DNA of 64,000 nucleotides from Bradyrhizobium sp. in8p8 (GTDB lineage: Bacteria > Pseudomonadota > Alphaproteobacteria > Rhizobiales > Xanthobacteraceae): positions 124,001 through 188,000 of the forward strand of contig NZ_AUGD01000010.1 of the NCBI RefSeq assembly GCF_000426845.1, given 5' to 3'. The notes below the pieces were generated by a model. It was not told the DNA's origin and ran no database searches. It saw only the letters and a list, made by a program, of their open reading frames with translations. The position numbers and the translations under genes are program-made. Positions 9,858 to 18,895 of the stretch are shown here, in pieces (position 1 is the stretch's first letter; every line of letters starts with the position of its first letter).

Positions 9858-10871
9858 CTACTGCACGTCCATCTGCAGCCCTTCCTTCTGGATGATGCCG
9901 GCGAACTTCTTCGTCTCGGCGTCCAAGAAGGCGGCGAATTGCTGCGGCGTGCCGTAATCGGCGCGGGCGCCCATGGCGGCGATCTGCTTCTTGACGTCGT
10001 CGCGTTCCAGCATCGCCTTGACCTGGAGATTGAGCGCGTTGAGCACTTCGGGCGAAACGCCCTTCGGCAGGAACACCGAGAACCACGACGAGACGTCGAA
10101 GTTCGCCAGCTCGGGCGCGCTCTCGCGCATGGTCGGCAGGTCTTTCGCAAGCTCGCTGCGCTCGGGCGTCGTGACGCAGAGACCGTTCAGCGTGCCATTC
10201 TGCACCTGCGGCAGGCTCGGATACAGATTGTCGAACAGGATCTGAATGTCGCCGGCGAGGGCTGCCTGGAGCGCCGGTCCGGCACCGCGGAACGGGATGT
10301 GCGTCATCTTCAGCCCGGTGAGCTGCAGGAACCAGGCGCCGGTGAGGTGAGGGCTCTGGCCGACGCCTGATGAGGCGTAGCTGAGCTTGTCCGGATTGGC
10401 CTTCAAGTAGGCAATCAGCTCCGGGATCGACTTGATGCCGGTCTTGGGATGTGCCGAGACGATGTTCGGGATCCGGATCATGTTCGAGACCGGCTGGAGC
10501 TGGTCCGGCTTGTAGCTGAGGTTCTTGAAGATACTGTAGGCAATCGCGTTCGGACCGGGGTTGCCGATCAGGATGGTGTGACCGTCGGGCTTGGCGCGCA
10601 CGGCCTCGGCCGTGCCGATCGTGCCGCCACCACCGGAGCGGTTTTCCACGACCGCGGACTGGCCCCAAGCCGTCTGCAGATGCGCGGCCAAAAGCCGACC
10701 CATCACGTCGGTCGAGCCGCCGGCCGCCGCCGGCACGATGAGACGCACGTTTTCGGTAGGCTTCCAGTCGGCAAGGCTCGATCGCGGCAGTATCGCTGCG
10801 GCTGCAAGGCCTGCAGCACCGGTGAGCACGCGACGGCGGGACAACAAAGTGTTCTGACGTTTCTTGGGCAC
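9858..10871 (-). CDS. Bug/TctC-family periplasmic solute-binding protein
   Basis: Extracytoplasmic binding protein of the tripartite tricarboxylate transporter type. The GTG start at 10871 is preferred: a GGAGTGG site sits just upstream and the product then begins with a twin-arginine-like signal, SRRRVLTGAAGLAAAAILP, followed by the mature domain. Family features are VRLIVPAAAGGSTDVMGR near the N-terminus, VVENRSGGGGTIG, and a length of 337 aa. No TctA or TctB membrane genes are adjacent, so this is an orphan, as is common in Bradyrhizobium and betaproteobacteria. The ligand is unknown. Confidence 0.85.
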   Translation of the reverse strand: MPKKRQNTLLSRRRVLTGAAGLAAAAILPRSSLADWKPTENVRLIVPAAAGGSTDVMGRLLAAHLQTAWGQSAVVENRSGGGGTIGTAEAVRAKPDGHTILIGNPGPNAIAYSIFKNLSYKPDQLQPVSNMIRIPNIVSAHPKTGIKSIPELIAYLKANPDKLSYASSGVGQSPHLTGAWFLQLTGLKMTHIPFRGAGPALQAALAGDIQILFDNLYPSLPQVQNGTLNGLCVTTPERSELAKDLPTMRESAPELANFDVSSWFSVFLPKGVSPEVLNALNLQVKAMLERDDVKKQIAAMGARADYGTPQQFAAFLDAETKKFAGIIQKEGLQMDVQ

Positions 10872-11085
10872 GAATCCACTCCCTGCTTCTTGCTGCCGGG
10901 ACCGTAGGGAACAGCACGTGCGACCGCAAGTCGCGCGCGAGCGCAAGCGCTGCGCGGAGAGCGGCAGGACGCCGCAGGCCTGCGTTATTTACCTTGCGGT
11001 GGAATTAGGCCGGCTGTTGAGCCTCTTTTCGGACGCGCACCCTTTTGCGAAGCGCTAGTCGCTTCGCCCGCAAGCCTCGACCGAC

Positions 11086-11571
11086 TCAGTTGAAGCTGAG
11101 CAGCTTGAACAGCGGCGTAAGGTAGCTCATCTCCTGGCCCGACGTGGGCGTGGTGCGGCTGATGAAGTCAAAGATCTTGCCGTCCTGGAGACCGTAGTTC
11201 GCAAGCCGGCGCACGCGCCGGTTCTTGTCGAAATAGATCGCGATGACGCGTTGGTCGACGACCTTCTGGTTCATGAAGGCAACAGGGCGCTCCGACCGCT
11301 GCGAGATGTAGTAAAAAACTTCGCCGTCAAGGGTCGCGACGGTGGAGGGAGTGCCCATCACGATCAGCACCTGATCCTGGCTCGCGCCGATCGGGATCTG
11401 CTCGAGCGCGCCGGGCGGCAGGATGTAACCCTTCTGGAATTGCTCACCGGTGCAGCCGGCAAGCGCGACGCCAACGAGAGCCGCAGCCGCGAATATGCGC
11501 AGGCCGCGCCAGCATGCATGGAGGCCGTGCCGCTTGTTCGCGCGCAGGCTGGTCTGGTTCATTGTCGTCAT
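11086..11571 (-). CDS. bamE: BamE/SmpA-family outer membrane lipoprotein
   Basis: Small lipoprotein accessory of the outer-membrane beta-barrel assembly machine. From the Met at 11571 (161 aa) there is a basic N-terminus, a hydrophobic stretch and a lipobox LAGC with C40 as the lipidated residue. The SmpA/OmlA-like domain follows, with IPIGASQDQVLIVMGTPS and VFYYISQR. An in-frame Met 33 codons upstream lies in sequence that looks non-coding. It is divergent from the cytochrome chaperone gene, with about 98 bases between. Confidence 0.85.
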   Translation of the reverse strand: MTTMNQTSLRANKRHGLHACWRGLRIFAAAALVGVALAGCTGEQFQKGYILPPGALEQIPIGASQDQVLIVMGTPSTVATLDGEVFYYISQRSERPVAFMNQKVVDQRVIAIYFDKNRRVRRLANYGLQDGKIFDFISRTTPTSGQEMSYLTPLFKLLSFN

Positions 11572-11669
11572 AGCGGAACTGATTCCGTCCCCTTGCGTCG
11601 CGCGAGGCGCTGAAGTACCGGGCGGAGCCTCTGAATGCAACACGCGCGCGCCCGCTTGCGGAAACCACA

Positions 11670-12221
11670 ATGCTTTGGCCGTTCAATCACTTCAGGAAAC
11701 CCCGGCTAACCCCGCCGGGCACCATTGAAGCCATCTATGGCATGATCGTGACGCAGGCGCGAGAACCCATATTTTACCGGGACTTGGGCGTGCCCGATAC
11801 GGTTAACGGGCGTTTCGACCTGTTGCTGCTGCATCTGTGGTTGCTGCTGCGTCGCCTGCGCACAGCCCAGGGCGGCACCGAGCTGTCTCAGGCGCTATTC
11901 GACCGCTTCTGTGAGGACATGGACGACAACCTGCGCGAGATGGGGGTGGGCGACCAGACTGTGCCGAAGCGGATGCGGGCCTTTGGCGAGGCCTTCTACG
12001 GCCGCGTCCAAGCCTACGATACAGCCATGGAAAGCGGCGGCGAGGCGCTGGCATCGGCGATCTGCAAGAATATCTTGAATGGGACCGGCATGGATCGGGC
12101 GCACAGGCTCTCGGCCTATGCCCAAGCCACGGAAGCCGATCTCGGCCGGACCGACGAGGCCGCGCTGCTGCGCGCAAGCTTCAAATTCCCTCCGGCGCTT
12201 CCAGAGGATGTCACGCCATGA
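11670..12221 (+). CDS. ubiquinol-cytochrome c chaperone family protein (Cbp3-like)
   Basis: Member of the family of mitochondrial Cbp3/UQCC1, which assists cytochrome b/bc1 assembly. The 183-aa product has the characteristic FYRDLGVPDTVNGRFDLLLLH segment (about 36-56) and FCEDMDDNLREMGVGD (about 88-103). It is soluble and helical with no export signal. It overlaps the DUF177 gene by four bases (ATGA), so the two are translationally coupled; this pair between bamE and plsX is conserved in alphaproteobacteria. Confidence 0.87.
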   Translation: MLWPFNHFRKPRLTPPGTIEAIYGMIVTQAREPIFYRDLGVPDTVNGRFDLLLLHLWLLLRRLRTAQGGTELSQALFDRFCEDMDDNLREMGVGDQTVPKRMRAFGEAFYGRVQAYDTAMESGGEALASAICKNILNGTGMDRAHRLSAYAQATEADLGRTDEAALLRASFKFPPALPEDVTP

Positions 12222-12787
12222 GCCGACCGAATGCCGGATCCCCGCCCGATCCCTGGCGATCGCCCGTCATCGTTGCGCAGATCCCTGACGGGGGCCTGCA
12301 TCGTGAGCTTGTGGCATCAGCTGCCGAGCGGCAGGCCATGGCCGAGCTCGCGGGCCTCCGCGAGATACTGTCGGCCCATGCCAGTTTCGATGTGGTGCCG
12401 AAAAGCGGTGGGCGGGTCCAGGTCACGGGGCTGGTCCGCGGCCGAATCGGCCAGACCTGCGTCGTCTCGCTGGAGCCGATCGAGAGCGAGATCGAGGAGG
12501 AGGTCGACCTGATGTTCGCCCCTGAGGCGGAGGCGCGCCGCTTGGCCGACCTAATCGAGGAGGGGCAGGACGACCGGCAGGCGCCGGAGGTCGCCGATCC
12601 TCCCGAGCCGATTACGGGCGGCATCATCGACCTCGGCCGACTCGCCACCGACGCCCTGTTCCTGGCGATCGATCCCTATCCGCGCAAGGAAGGGGCCGTG
12701 TTCGAGGCGGAGGTCAGCGCCCCCGATCCGGAGGACCATCCCTTCGCGGCGCTGAAGGCGCTCCAGGACAAGAAGAAGGGCAAATAG
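12218..12787 (+). CDS. DUF177 (YceD-family) protein
   Basis: The 189-residue protein belongs to the YceD/DUF177 family, associated with 23S rRNA/large-subunit biogenesis in plants and some bacteria. Features are the central VRGRIGQTCVVSLEPI segment with the family's conserved cysteine, the acidic run EIEEEVDLMFAPE and a lysine-rich C-terminus. In enterobacteria yceD precedes rpmF and plsX; here rpmF is absent and plsX follows after about 290 bases. It starts inside the preceding chaperone stop (ATGA). Confidence 0.85.
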   Translation: MSRPNAGSPPDPWRSPVIVAQIPDGGLHRELVASAAERQAMAELAGLREILSAHASFDVVPKSGGRVQVTGLVRGRIGQTCVVSLEPIESEIEEEVDLMFAPEAEARRLADLIEEGQDDRQAPEVADPPEPITGGIIDLGRLATDALFLAIDPYPRKEGAVFEAEVSAPDPEDHPFAALKALQDKKKGK

Positions 12788-13079
12788 CCAAGCATTTCCG
12801 CGCCGGGCGGCTTGGGGTGGAGCATGAGCCGTTTGCCGCGATGGTTTGAAGGACGGCACTATCCGATTGATTGTGATGGGTTTCTCGCCCGTTCATGCGC
12901 CCGCTCCCGGATCGGCCCAAAAGGCTGGGGGCAAGAGGTTGTTTCGGGGGTACAAAACGCTATTGTCGCGGCCCGGTCCGGGTGCGGCGTGGCGCTTGGC
13001 CGATCGCCAACTCCGTGGCGACCCCATTTCGCGGCCCCGCTAGCTCCAGACCGCACCAGACCAGGTTTCCAGGACTTAC

Positions 13080-14141
13080 ATGCCAAGCAAGGTTCGCATC
13101 GCGCTGGACGCCATGGGGGGCGATGTCGGCCCTGCCGTGGTCGTTCCCGGCGCCGCCATCTCGCTTGGCAGGCATCCCGATATCGAGTTCCTGCTGGTCG
13201 GAAACCGCGCCAAGATCGAGCCCGAGCTCGACAGGCACCCGAAGCTGAAAGCCGCCTCCAAGGTTATCCATACCGACGTCGCCATCAGCATGGAGGACAA
13301 GCCGAGCCAGGCGTTGCGGCGCGGCCGCAAGACCTCCTCGATGTGGCTCGCGATCGATGCGGTCAAGAAGGGCGAGGCGGATGTCGCGATTTCCGCCGGC
13401 AATACCGGCGCGCTGATGGCGATGGCCCGCTTCCACCTGCGGACGCTGCCGGGCATCGACCGGCCGGCCATCTCCGCGATCTGGCCGACCAAGCGCGGGG
13501 CGTCCGTCGTGCTCGACCTCGGCGCCACGCTCGGCGGCGATGCCCACCACCTGGTGTCGATGGCGGTGATGGGGGCGGCCAAGGCGAGCGTGCTGTTCAA
13601 CAAGAAGCGGCCCACGGTCGGTCTGCTCAATATCGGCGCCGAGGAAATCAAGGGGCACGAGGAGATCCGCGAAGCCAGCGAAATCCTGCGCGCGAGGAAC
13701 CTGCCGGAGCTCGACTATATCGGCTTCGTCGAGGGCGACGGCATCGGCAAGGGCCTCGCCGACGTCATCGTCACCGAGGGCTTCAGCGGTAACATCGCGC
13801 TCAAGGCCGCCGAGGGAACCGCGCGGCAGATGGCGGAATTGCTCCGTAATGAGATGCAGCGGAGCTGGCTCTCCAAGCTCGGCTATCTCTTCGCCCGCAG
13901 CGCCTTCCAAGCCCTGCGCGACAAGATGGACCCCAACAAGTCCAATGGCGGCGTGCTGCTGGGACTGAGGGGGGTGGTGGTCAAGAGCCACGGCGGAACC
14001 AACGCCGAAGGCTTTGCCTATGCGATCGATGTTGGCTATGAGATGGCTCACTACGATCTCCTGAACAAGATCAATCAGATGCTCAACCGCGAGGGCGGTG
14101 CACTCAGTTCGGTGCAGGCCGCGCAGGAGGCTGTTTCGTGA
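13080..14141 (+). CDS. plsX: phosphate acyltransferase PlsX
   Basis: Peripheral membrane enzyme making acyl-phosphate from acyl-ACP, the donor for PlsY in phospholipid synthesis. The 353-aa sequence has IALDAMGGDVGP at the N-terminus, the SAGNTGALMA motif near residue 105, GLLNIGAEEIKG and EGFSGNIALKAAEG. The length is normal. It overlaps fabH by four bases (GTGA) in the conserved plsX-fabH-ihfA-merR order. The 292 bases upstream hold no gene I can identify and probably its promoter. Confidence 0.96.
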   Translation: MPSKVRIALDAMGGDVGPAVVVPGAAISLGRHPDIEFLLVGNRAKIEPELDRHPKLKAASKVIHTDVAISMEDKPSQALRRGRKTSSMWLAIDAVKKGEADVAISAGNTGALMAMARFHLRTLPGIDRPAISAIWPTKRGASVVLDLGATLGGDAHHLVSMAVMGAAKASVLFNKKRPTVGLLNIGAEEIKGHEEIREASEILRARNLPELDYIGFVEGDGIGKGLADVIVTEGFSGNIALKAAEGTARQMAELLRNEMQRSWLSKLGYLFARSAFQALRDKMDPNKSNGGVLLGLRGVVVKSHGGTNAEGFAYAIDVGYEMAHYDLLNKINQMLNREGGALSSVQAAQEAVS

Positions 14142-15118
14142 CTCAAATTCGTTCGGTCGTGCTCGGCTGCGGCTCCTATCTGCCGGAGCAGGTGGTGACC
14201 AACGCCCAATTGGCGGCGCGCATCGACACCTCCGACGAGTGGATCGTGCAACGCACCGGCATTCGCGAGCGGCACATCGCGGCCGAGGGCGAGTTCACCT
14301 CGCATCTGGCGCTCAAGGCGGCGCAGGCCGCGCTCAGCGATGCCGGCCTTGACGCGCAGTCGATCGAGCTGATCGTGCTGGCGACCTCGACGCCCGACAA
14401 CACGTTCCCTGCAACGGCGGTCGCCGTGCAGCACGGCCTCGGCATCAATCACGGCGCGGCCTTCGACCTACAGGCCGTGTGCTCGGGCTTCGTGTTTGCG
14501 CTCGCCACCGCCGACAACTTCCTCCGCACCGGCGCCTACAAGCGCGCGCTGGTGATCGGCGCCGAGACGTTCTCGCGCATCCTCGACTGGAATGATCGTG
14601 GCACCTGCGTCCTGTTCGGCGACGGCGCCGGAGCCGTGGTGCTGGAGGCGCAGGAGCAGCCGGGCGATCCCGCGACCGACCGCGGCGTCGTCACCACGCA
14701 CTTGCGCTCCGACGGCCGCCACAAGTCAAAGCTGTTCGTCGATGGTGGGCCGTCCTCGACCCAGACCGTCGGTCATCTGCGCATGGAGGGCCGCGAGGTC
14801 TTCAAGCATGCGGTCGGCATGATCACCGATGTGATCGTCGACGCCTTCGAGGCGACCGGGCTGAATGCCGACAGCATCGACTGGTTCGTGCCGCACCAGG
14901 CCAACAAGCGAATCATCGACGCCTCCGCGCACAAGCTGCACATCGCACCGGAGAAGGTGGTGCTGACCGTGGACCGCCACGGCAACACGTCGGCGGCCTC
15001 GATCCCGCTGGCGCTATCGGTGGCGCGCAAGGACGGGCGCATCAAGAAGGGCGACATGGTTCTGCTGGAGGCCATGGGCGGCGGCTTCACCTGGGGCTCC
15101 GCCCTCGTGCGCTGGTAG
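14138..15118 (+). CDS. fabH: 3-oxoacyl-ACP synthase III
   Basis: Initiates fatty acid synthesis by condensing acetyl-CoA with malonyl-ACP. The GTG start overlaps the plsX stop. The Cys-His-Asn catalytic triad is visible: C115 in AVCSGF, H253 in VPHQANKR and N283 in HGNTSAAS. The glycine-rich C-terminus GGGFTWGSALVRW is standard. The 326-aa length is normal. It is coupled to plsX; a separate promoter for ihfA lies downstream. Confidence 0.96.
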   Translation: MTQIRSVVLGCGSYLPEQVVTNAQLAARIDTSDEWIVQRTGIRERHIAAEGEFTSHLALKAAQAALSDAGLDAQSIELIVLATSTPDNTFPATAVAVQHGLGINHGAAFDLQAVCSGFVFALATADNFLRTGAYKRALVIGAETFSRILDWNDRGTCVLFGDGAGAVVLEAQEQPGDPATDRGVVTTHLRSDGRHKSKLFVDGGPSSTQTVGHLRMEGREVFKHAVGMITDVIVDAFEATGLNADSIDWFVPHQANKRIIDASAHKLHIAPEKVVLTVDRHGNTSAASIPLALSVARKDGRIKKGDMVLLEAMGGGFTWGSALVRW

Positions 15119-15184
15119 CAACAGTCGATAAAATTTTGCCGGATTTGGCCGCGATTATCGATGCGTCTGCATTGATGAGCGCTG

Positions 15185-15213
15185 TTGACCGTCGTATCGT
15201 AACCTCATAATTT
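15185..15213 (+). promoter_or_regulatory. candidate sigma-70-type promoter of ihfA
   Basis: TTGACC at 15185-15190, a 17-base spacer, then TAATTT at 15208-15213, about 38 bases before the ihfA ATG. The hexamer match and spacing are good for the housekeeping sigma factor; no transcript evidence is available. Confidence 0.45.
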
Positions 15214-15250
15214 CAGACAACAATTGTTCGCCGTGATGTGGGGCAGGGCG

Positions 15251-15592
15251 ATGACCGAGACCAGCAAAACCGTAACGCGAGTTGATCTGTGCGAAGCCGT
15301 CTACCAGAAGGTGGGCCTTTCGCGCACGGAATCGTCCGCCTTCGTGGAACTCGTGCTGAAGGAGATCACCGACTGCCTGGAGAAGGGCGAGACGGTGAAA
15401 CTGTCCTCGTTCGGCTCCTTCATGGTGCGCAAGAAGGGCCAGCGGATCGGCCGCAACCCGAAGACCGGCACCGAGGTGCCGATCTCGCCGCGCCGTGTCA
15501 TGGTGTTCAAGCCGTCGGCGATTCTGAAACAGCGGATCAACAACCAGCACCGCACCAACGGCGACGCCAGCAAGGCTAAAGAAGAGGCGTAA
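15251..15592 (+). CDS. ihfA: integration host factor alpha subunit
   Basis: DNA-bending nucleoid protein acting as a heterodimer with IhfB. The Met at 15251 (113 aa) fits the family N-terminus, with GGGGCAGGG as a ribosome site; an in-frame Met nine codons upstream is less likely. It shows the HU/IHF signature GSFMVRKKGQRIGRNPKTG with the intercalating proline arm, and a lysine/glutamate-rich tail. It lies between fabH and a MerR regulator, a conserved alphaproteobacterial order. IHF typically assists sigma-54 activation, relevant to the glnB promoter in this window. Confidence 0.94.
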   Translation: MTETSKTVTRVDLCEAVYQKVGLSRTESSAFVELVLKEITDCLEKGETVKLSSFGSFMVRKKGQRIGRNPKTGTEVPISPRRVMVFKPSAILKQRINNQHRTNGDASKAKEEA

Positions 15593-15616
15593 CCCCCTTT
15601 CGGAAAGGACTGGCCT

Positions 15617-16195
15617 TTGGACAAGGCGCCGGATGCGTTCCGAACCATCAGCGAGGTAGCGCAGGAACTCGACATTCCGCAGCATGTGCTGCGGTTCTGG
15701 GAGACCCGCTTCTCGCAGATCAAGCCGATGAAGCGCAGCGGCGGGCGCCGCTATTACCGTCCCGACGACGTCGACCTGCTCAAGGGCATCCGCCGGCTGC
15801 TCTACGGCGAGGGCTACACCATTCGCGGCGTGCAGCGGATCCTGAAGGAGCACGGCGTCAAATCGGTGCAGGGCCTCGCCGACAGCGCCGCCGCGGTCTC
15901 GTTCGGCGCCATCGAGGATGCCATTGGCGCGAGCCTGATGGAGCCCGACGACGAGGCGCCGATCAAGGGGATTACCGACACCGACGATGACGATTTCCAG
16001 GGGGACGAAGAAGAAGGCATCGACTTCCGCTTCTCGGAGATCGACGACGAGGAGATCCTCACCACCTTCCGCAAGGGCGGCGCCACCGCTGCGGCCGCCG
16101 GCCCCAGCGCGCTGGACCGGGAGCGGCTGGGCCGCGCGCTCGCCGATCTCGTCGCCTGCCGCGAGATGCTGGATCAGGCGCTGAAGGACGGGTAG
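15617..16195 (+). CDS. MerR-family transcriptional regulator
   Basis: The start is a TTG at 15617 with GGAAAGGA about 7 bases upstream. The N-terminal winged helix-turn-helix covers about residues 9-80 (TISEVAQELDIPQHVLRFWE and RRYYRPDDVDLL). The middle is strongly acidic (DTDDDDFQGDEEEGIDF) and the C-terminus is a helix of the kind used for dimerisation. No cysteines are positioned as in metal-sensing MerR proteins, so the effector is unknown. The 192-aa protein next to ihfA is conserved in alphaproteobacteria. Confidence 0.88.
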   Translation: MDKAPDAFRTISEVAQELDIPQHVLRFWETRFSQIKPMKRSGGRRYYRPDDVDLLKGIRRLLYGEGYTIRGVQRILKEHGVKSVQGLADSAAAVSFGAIEDAIGASLMEPDDEAPIKGITDTDDDDFQGDEEEGIDFRFSEIDDEEILTTFRKGGATAAAAGPSALDRERLGRALADLVACREMLDQALKDG

Positions 16196-16307
16196 GGCGC
16201 TTTTCGCCGGCTTTTGCGGGCAAGTTCCGGAAGCTTCGGGAAGGCAACACCAAAATGGCATCGCTCGCCTTGCGCAAAGCGGCGATCCTAGCTAATGGAA
16301 CGGCATT

Positions 16308-16385
16308 CGGAGCGTGGCGCAGCCCGGTTAGCGCACTAGTCTGGGAGACTAGGGGTCGGAGGTTCAAATCCTCTCGCTCCGACCA
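16308..16385 (+). tRNA. tRNA-Pro (anticodon GGG)
   Basis: A complete cloverleaf: acceptor CGGAGCG pairs with CGCTCCG, the anticodon stem CTAGT/ACTAG encloses CTGGGAG with anticodon GGG, and the T arm is GGAGG-TTCAAAT-CCTCT. CCA is encoded at the 3' end, followed by a T-run that probably terminates transcription. Confidence 0.96.
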
Positions 16386-17035
16386 TTTTTCTCAAAGCAT
16401 CTGTCGGGTGGATGGACGATCGGCGTGGGGCGTGCTCCCGCCCGAGCCGGATGCGTGCGCGATCAGCAGCGCCAGCGCTTCGGCGGTCAGCCACCAACCG
16501 AAACAAACCCCATGCACCGTAGATATGTCATTCGTCGGATGATGTTTTCCGAATCGTCGCAACTGGTCGCGCAGAACGGGAGCATTGTCAGGGTGCGCCT
16601 CACCGAATGACGGTTGATCCCGACGCCTTCCCATCGCTGTCGGCTTAACGTCCGGGGCTGGCTGGTCATGTTGTCGTATCACGGCAATGTCCTGTCATAC
16701 GGATCATGCAAGCTTGTCGACACGCAATTCGTGAGGTGCGTCGGCAGTCCGGCGTGCGCAATTTGAATTGTACGACACTCGCGGGCTCTGCATTGCCGGT
16801 TGGCGTGCCGGTCGAGCTGAATCTAATGTGTGACCAGCCGCACGATTACGCGGTGATGCCGTCGCCGGACGGACGGCGCGCGCGGGTGATTGCAAGCGGT
16901 AGCGGCATGGGAGAGATGCGTGAGCGTTGTCACGGAGCGCGTCGTCTCTTCACGACTGGCGCTGTGTGGCTCGGAGGCGGCCTCCGGGGCGTTTCCTCTT
17001 CTCCGTCGTTGACGGATCGGTAGTTTTGCGGGCCG
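16386..17035. other. 650-base gap with no supported gene
   Basis: After the T-run behind tRNA-Pro I find no open frame with a credible ribosome site, codon pattern or recognisable product. The frame at 16706-17023 is basic and repetitive in composition and looks like chance. No strong hairpin pair stands out. The stretch might contain remnants of a lost gene, but nothing recognisable remains. Confidence 0.5.
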
Positions 17036-17275
17036 TCAGGCGTGGCCCTTGATCTCGTAGTGACCCGGCACGCATTTGTAGCGCTCGAGACGCCAGTTGG
17101 CGCGATAGATCGGATGCTCGCCCATCCATTTCGCGAGCGGGGCCTGTGCTCCGACCGCACACTGCATCATCGAAATCTCGGGCGTCATGTTGCTGTCGGT
17201 CACGATTTCCTCGACGCAACTGCCTGAGCTGGCTGCACCGAGCCGGCAGAGTACGGCAACGACGGTCACGAACAT
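17036..17275 (-). CDS. small exported cysteine-containing hypothetical protein, 79 aa
   Basis: The Met at 17275 is supported by GAGGTG about 8 bases upstream; a longer in-frame extension to 17632 has unlikely composition. The first ~18 residues (MFVTVVAVLCRLGAASSG) look like a short signal peptide. The mature part has cysteines near residues 20, 38 and 69 and the pattern WMGEHPIYRANW followed by RYKCVPGHYEIKG. I recall this pattern among small uncharacterised Bradyrhizobium secreted proteins, but no function is known. It is isolated, with gaps on both sides. Confidence 0.6.
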   Translation of the reverse strand: MFVTVVAVLCRLGAASSGSCVEEIVTDSNMTPEISMMQCAVGAQAPLAKWMGEHPIYRANWRLERYKCVPGHYEIKGHA

Positions 17276-17658
17276 TCTTGTCACCTCATCGGTTGTTTCT
17301 GACCACGACGAGGATGCAAGCGGAGTGCCAGAGCGCGTGACACGCAAATAAGCAAGTAACACGCTGGCCTGGCCCACTCGCCCCAGCGTCCGGAGTCCAT
17401 TTGACGATTCGGATCGTAAATATTTGCCAATAAACCGAAGCCGGAGAACTACGGAACGTACCGCGGGCGTGGTTGCCTCACATGCGCGGACCGCGTGGTG
17501 ATTGCCAGAGCGGTCGATAATCCGCTGCCCGAAATAACAGACGCCGAATGGTCTTCGATCCGCTTTTACCTGCGGATGCGGCGCTGCTACATTTGCGATG
17601 GCGCCACAGCGCGGGCAGCCCGAAAGAAACATACCGACAACGGAGGGACCGAAGTCCC
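17276..17658. other. 383-base divergent intergenic region
   Basis: Lies between the small exported protein (minus strand) and the SDR gene (plus strand). It must hold both promoters. I see no long palindrome, riboswitch-like fold or extra gene; the in-frame upstream extensions from either neighbour lack ribosome sites. Confidence 0.4.
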
Positions 17659-18630
17659 ATGAAGGATTTTGCTGGAAAGATCGCGGTCATCACCGGCGGC
17701 GGCACGGGAATGGGGCGCGAGCTCGCGCGTCAGCTCGTGGCCGAAGGCTGCAACGTCGCGATGTGCGACGTCTCGGAGGCTGCGATGGCCGAGACCAAAC
17801 GGCTCTGTGAGGCCGAGAGGCTGCCGCAGGGCCTGCGCGTCACGACGCATGTCGCCGATGTCGCGATAGAGGACCACCTGAAGCGTTTTCGCGACGAGCT
17901 CGCCGAGCAGCAGCAGACGGACAGGGTTCATCTGCTGTTCAACAATGCCGGCATCGGTGGCGGCGGCAGCCTTTTCACCAATACGCGCGAGCAGTGGGAG
18001 CGAACCTTCAACATCTGCTGGGGCGGCGTCTATCTCGGCGTGCGCACCTTTCTGCCGATGCTGGTCGCCGCGGACGAGGCCCACATCGTCAACACCGCGA
18101 GCGTCAACGGCTTCTGGGCTTCGATCGGCATGAACCAGGCGCACACCGCCTATAGCTCGGCCAAGTTCGCGGTAAAGGGATTCACCGAAGCGCTGATCAA
18201 CGACCTTCGCCTGCACGCGCCCCACGTCAAGTGCTCGGTGGTGATGCCCGGTCACATCGGCACCTCGATCGTCTCGAACTCGCGCAAGGTGCAGAGCGCC
18301 GACGGCTCGGAGCGGCTTAATGCCGACGAGGTGGCGTTGACTCGCAAACGCATGGTCGCGGCCGGCGTGCCGGATGCCGACAAGATGTCGGACGAGGACA
18401 TCCAGGCGGTATTCGCCGAGCGCGCCCGCAGCTTCCTGGAGGATGCGCCGACGACGGCCGCGGAGGCCGCGAAGATCATTCTCGATGGGGTCAAGGCCGA
18501 GCGCTGGCGCATTCTCGTCGGCGAGGACGCCAAGCGCCTCGACGAGCGCGTGCGCGCCACGCCGGAGCAGGCCTACGACCGCGCCTTCTATGAAAGCTTT
18601 ACTCAGGAGGTCGGCTGGCGGCTTGGTTGA
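17659..18630 (+). CDS. short-chain dehydrogenase/reductase
   Basis: NAD(P)-dependent oxidoreductase of the classical SDR type, with unknown substrate. The ATG at 17659 has CGGAGGGA upstream and begins directly before the Rossmann fold. Visible motifs are TGGGTGMG (12-19), NNAG (95-98), the catalytic S148 and Y165-x3-K169 (YSSAK). An Asp at the end of the second strand (MCDVSE) suggests NAD rather than NADP. At 323 aa it is longer than the 250-aa core because of an extended C-terminal region after residue 200. It is monocistronic by spacing. Confidence 0.9.
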   Translation: MKDFAGKIAVITGGGTGMGRELARQLVAEGCNVAMCDVSEAAMAETKRLCEAERLPQGLRVTTHVADVAIEDHLKRFRDELAEQQQTDRVHLLFNNAGIGGGGSLFTNTREQWERTFNICWGGVYLGVRTFLPMLVAADEAHIVNTASVNGFWASIGMNQAHTAYSSAKFAVKGFTEALINDLRLHAPHVKCSVVMPGHIGTSIVSNSRKVQSADGSERLNADEVALTRKRMVAAGVPDADKMSDEDIQAVFAERARSFLEDAPTTAAEAAKIILDGVKAERWRILVGEDAKRLDERVRATPEQAYDRAFYESFTQEVGWRLG

Positions 18631-18895
18631 GACCGCCTTCGGGCGAGCGCGAATATGGGTATGATGAGCGTCATGGCAAGAGATGCGACCGCAATTTTGC
18701 GTGCCACCTCCTGCCAATGTTCTTTCGCCGATGTTCGCCCACTCTATGACCCATCGGTATGTCACGCATGCGACATGCCGTGTTCAAGCGATGGTGATCT
18801 GAAACGCCGCTCGTCGGGCGCACGGCCGCTTGGTCGGCTAACTGAAATGGTTTAGTCCATCAGGGTAGCGCGATGATAGAGCGTAGCTCCCGACG

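Noticed and set aside
16706..17023. Possible 105-aa gene after tRNA-Pro
   Set aside because: No ribosome site and chance-like composition with no similarity to a known fold.
18655..18855. Possible 66-aa gene between the SDR and hydrolase-like genes
   Set aside because: Weak start, no domain, and poor coding character.
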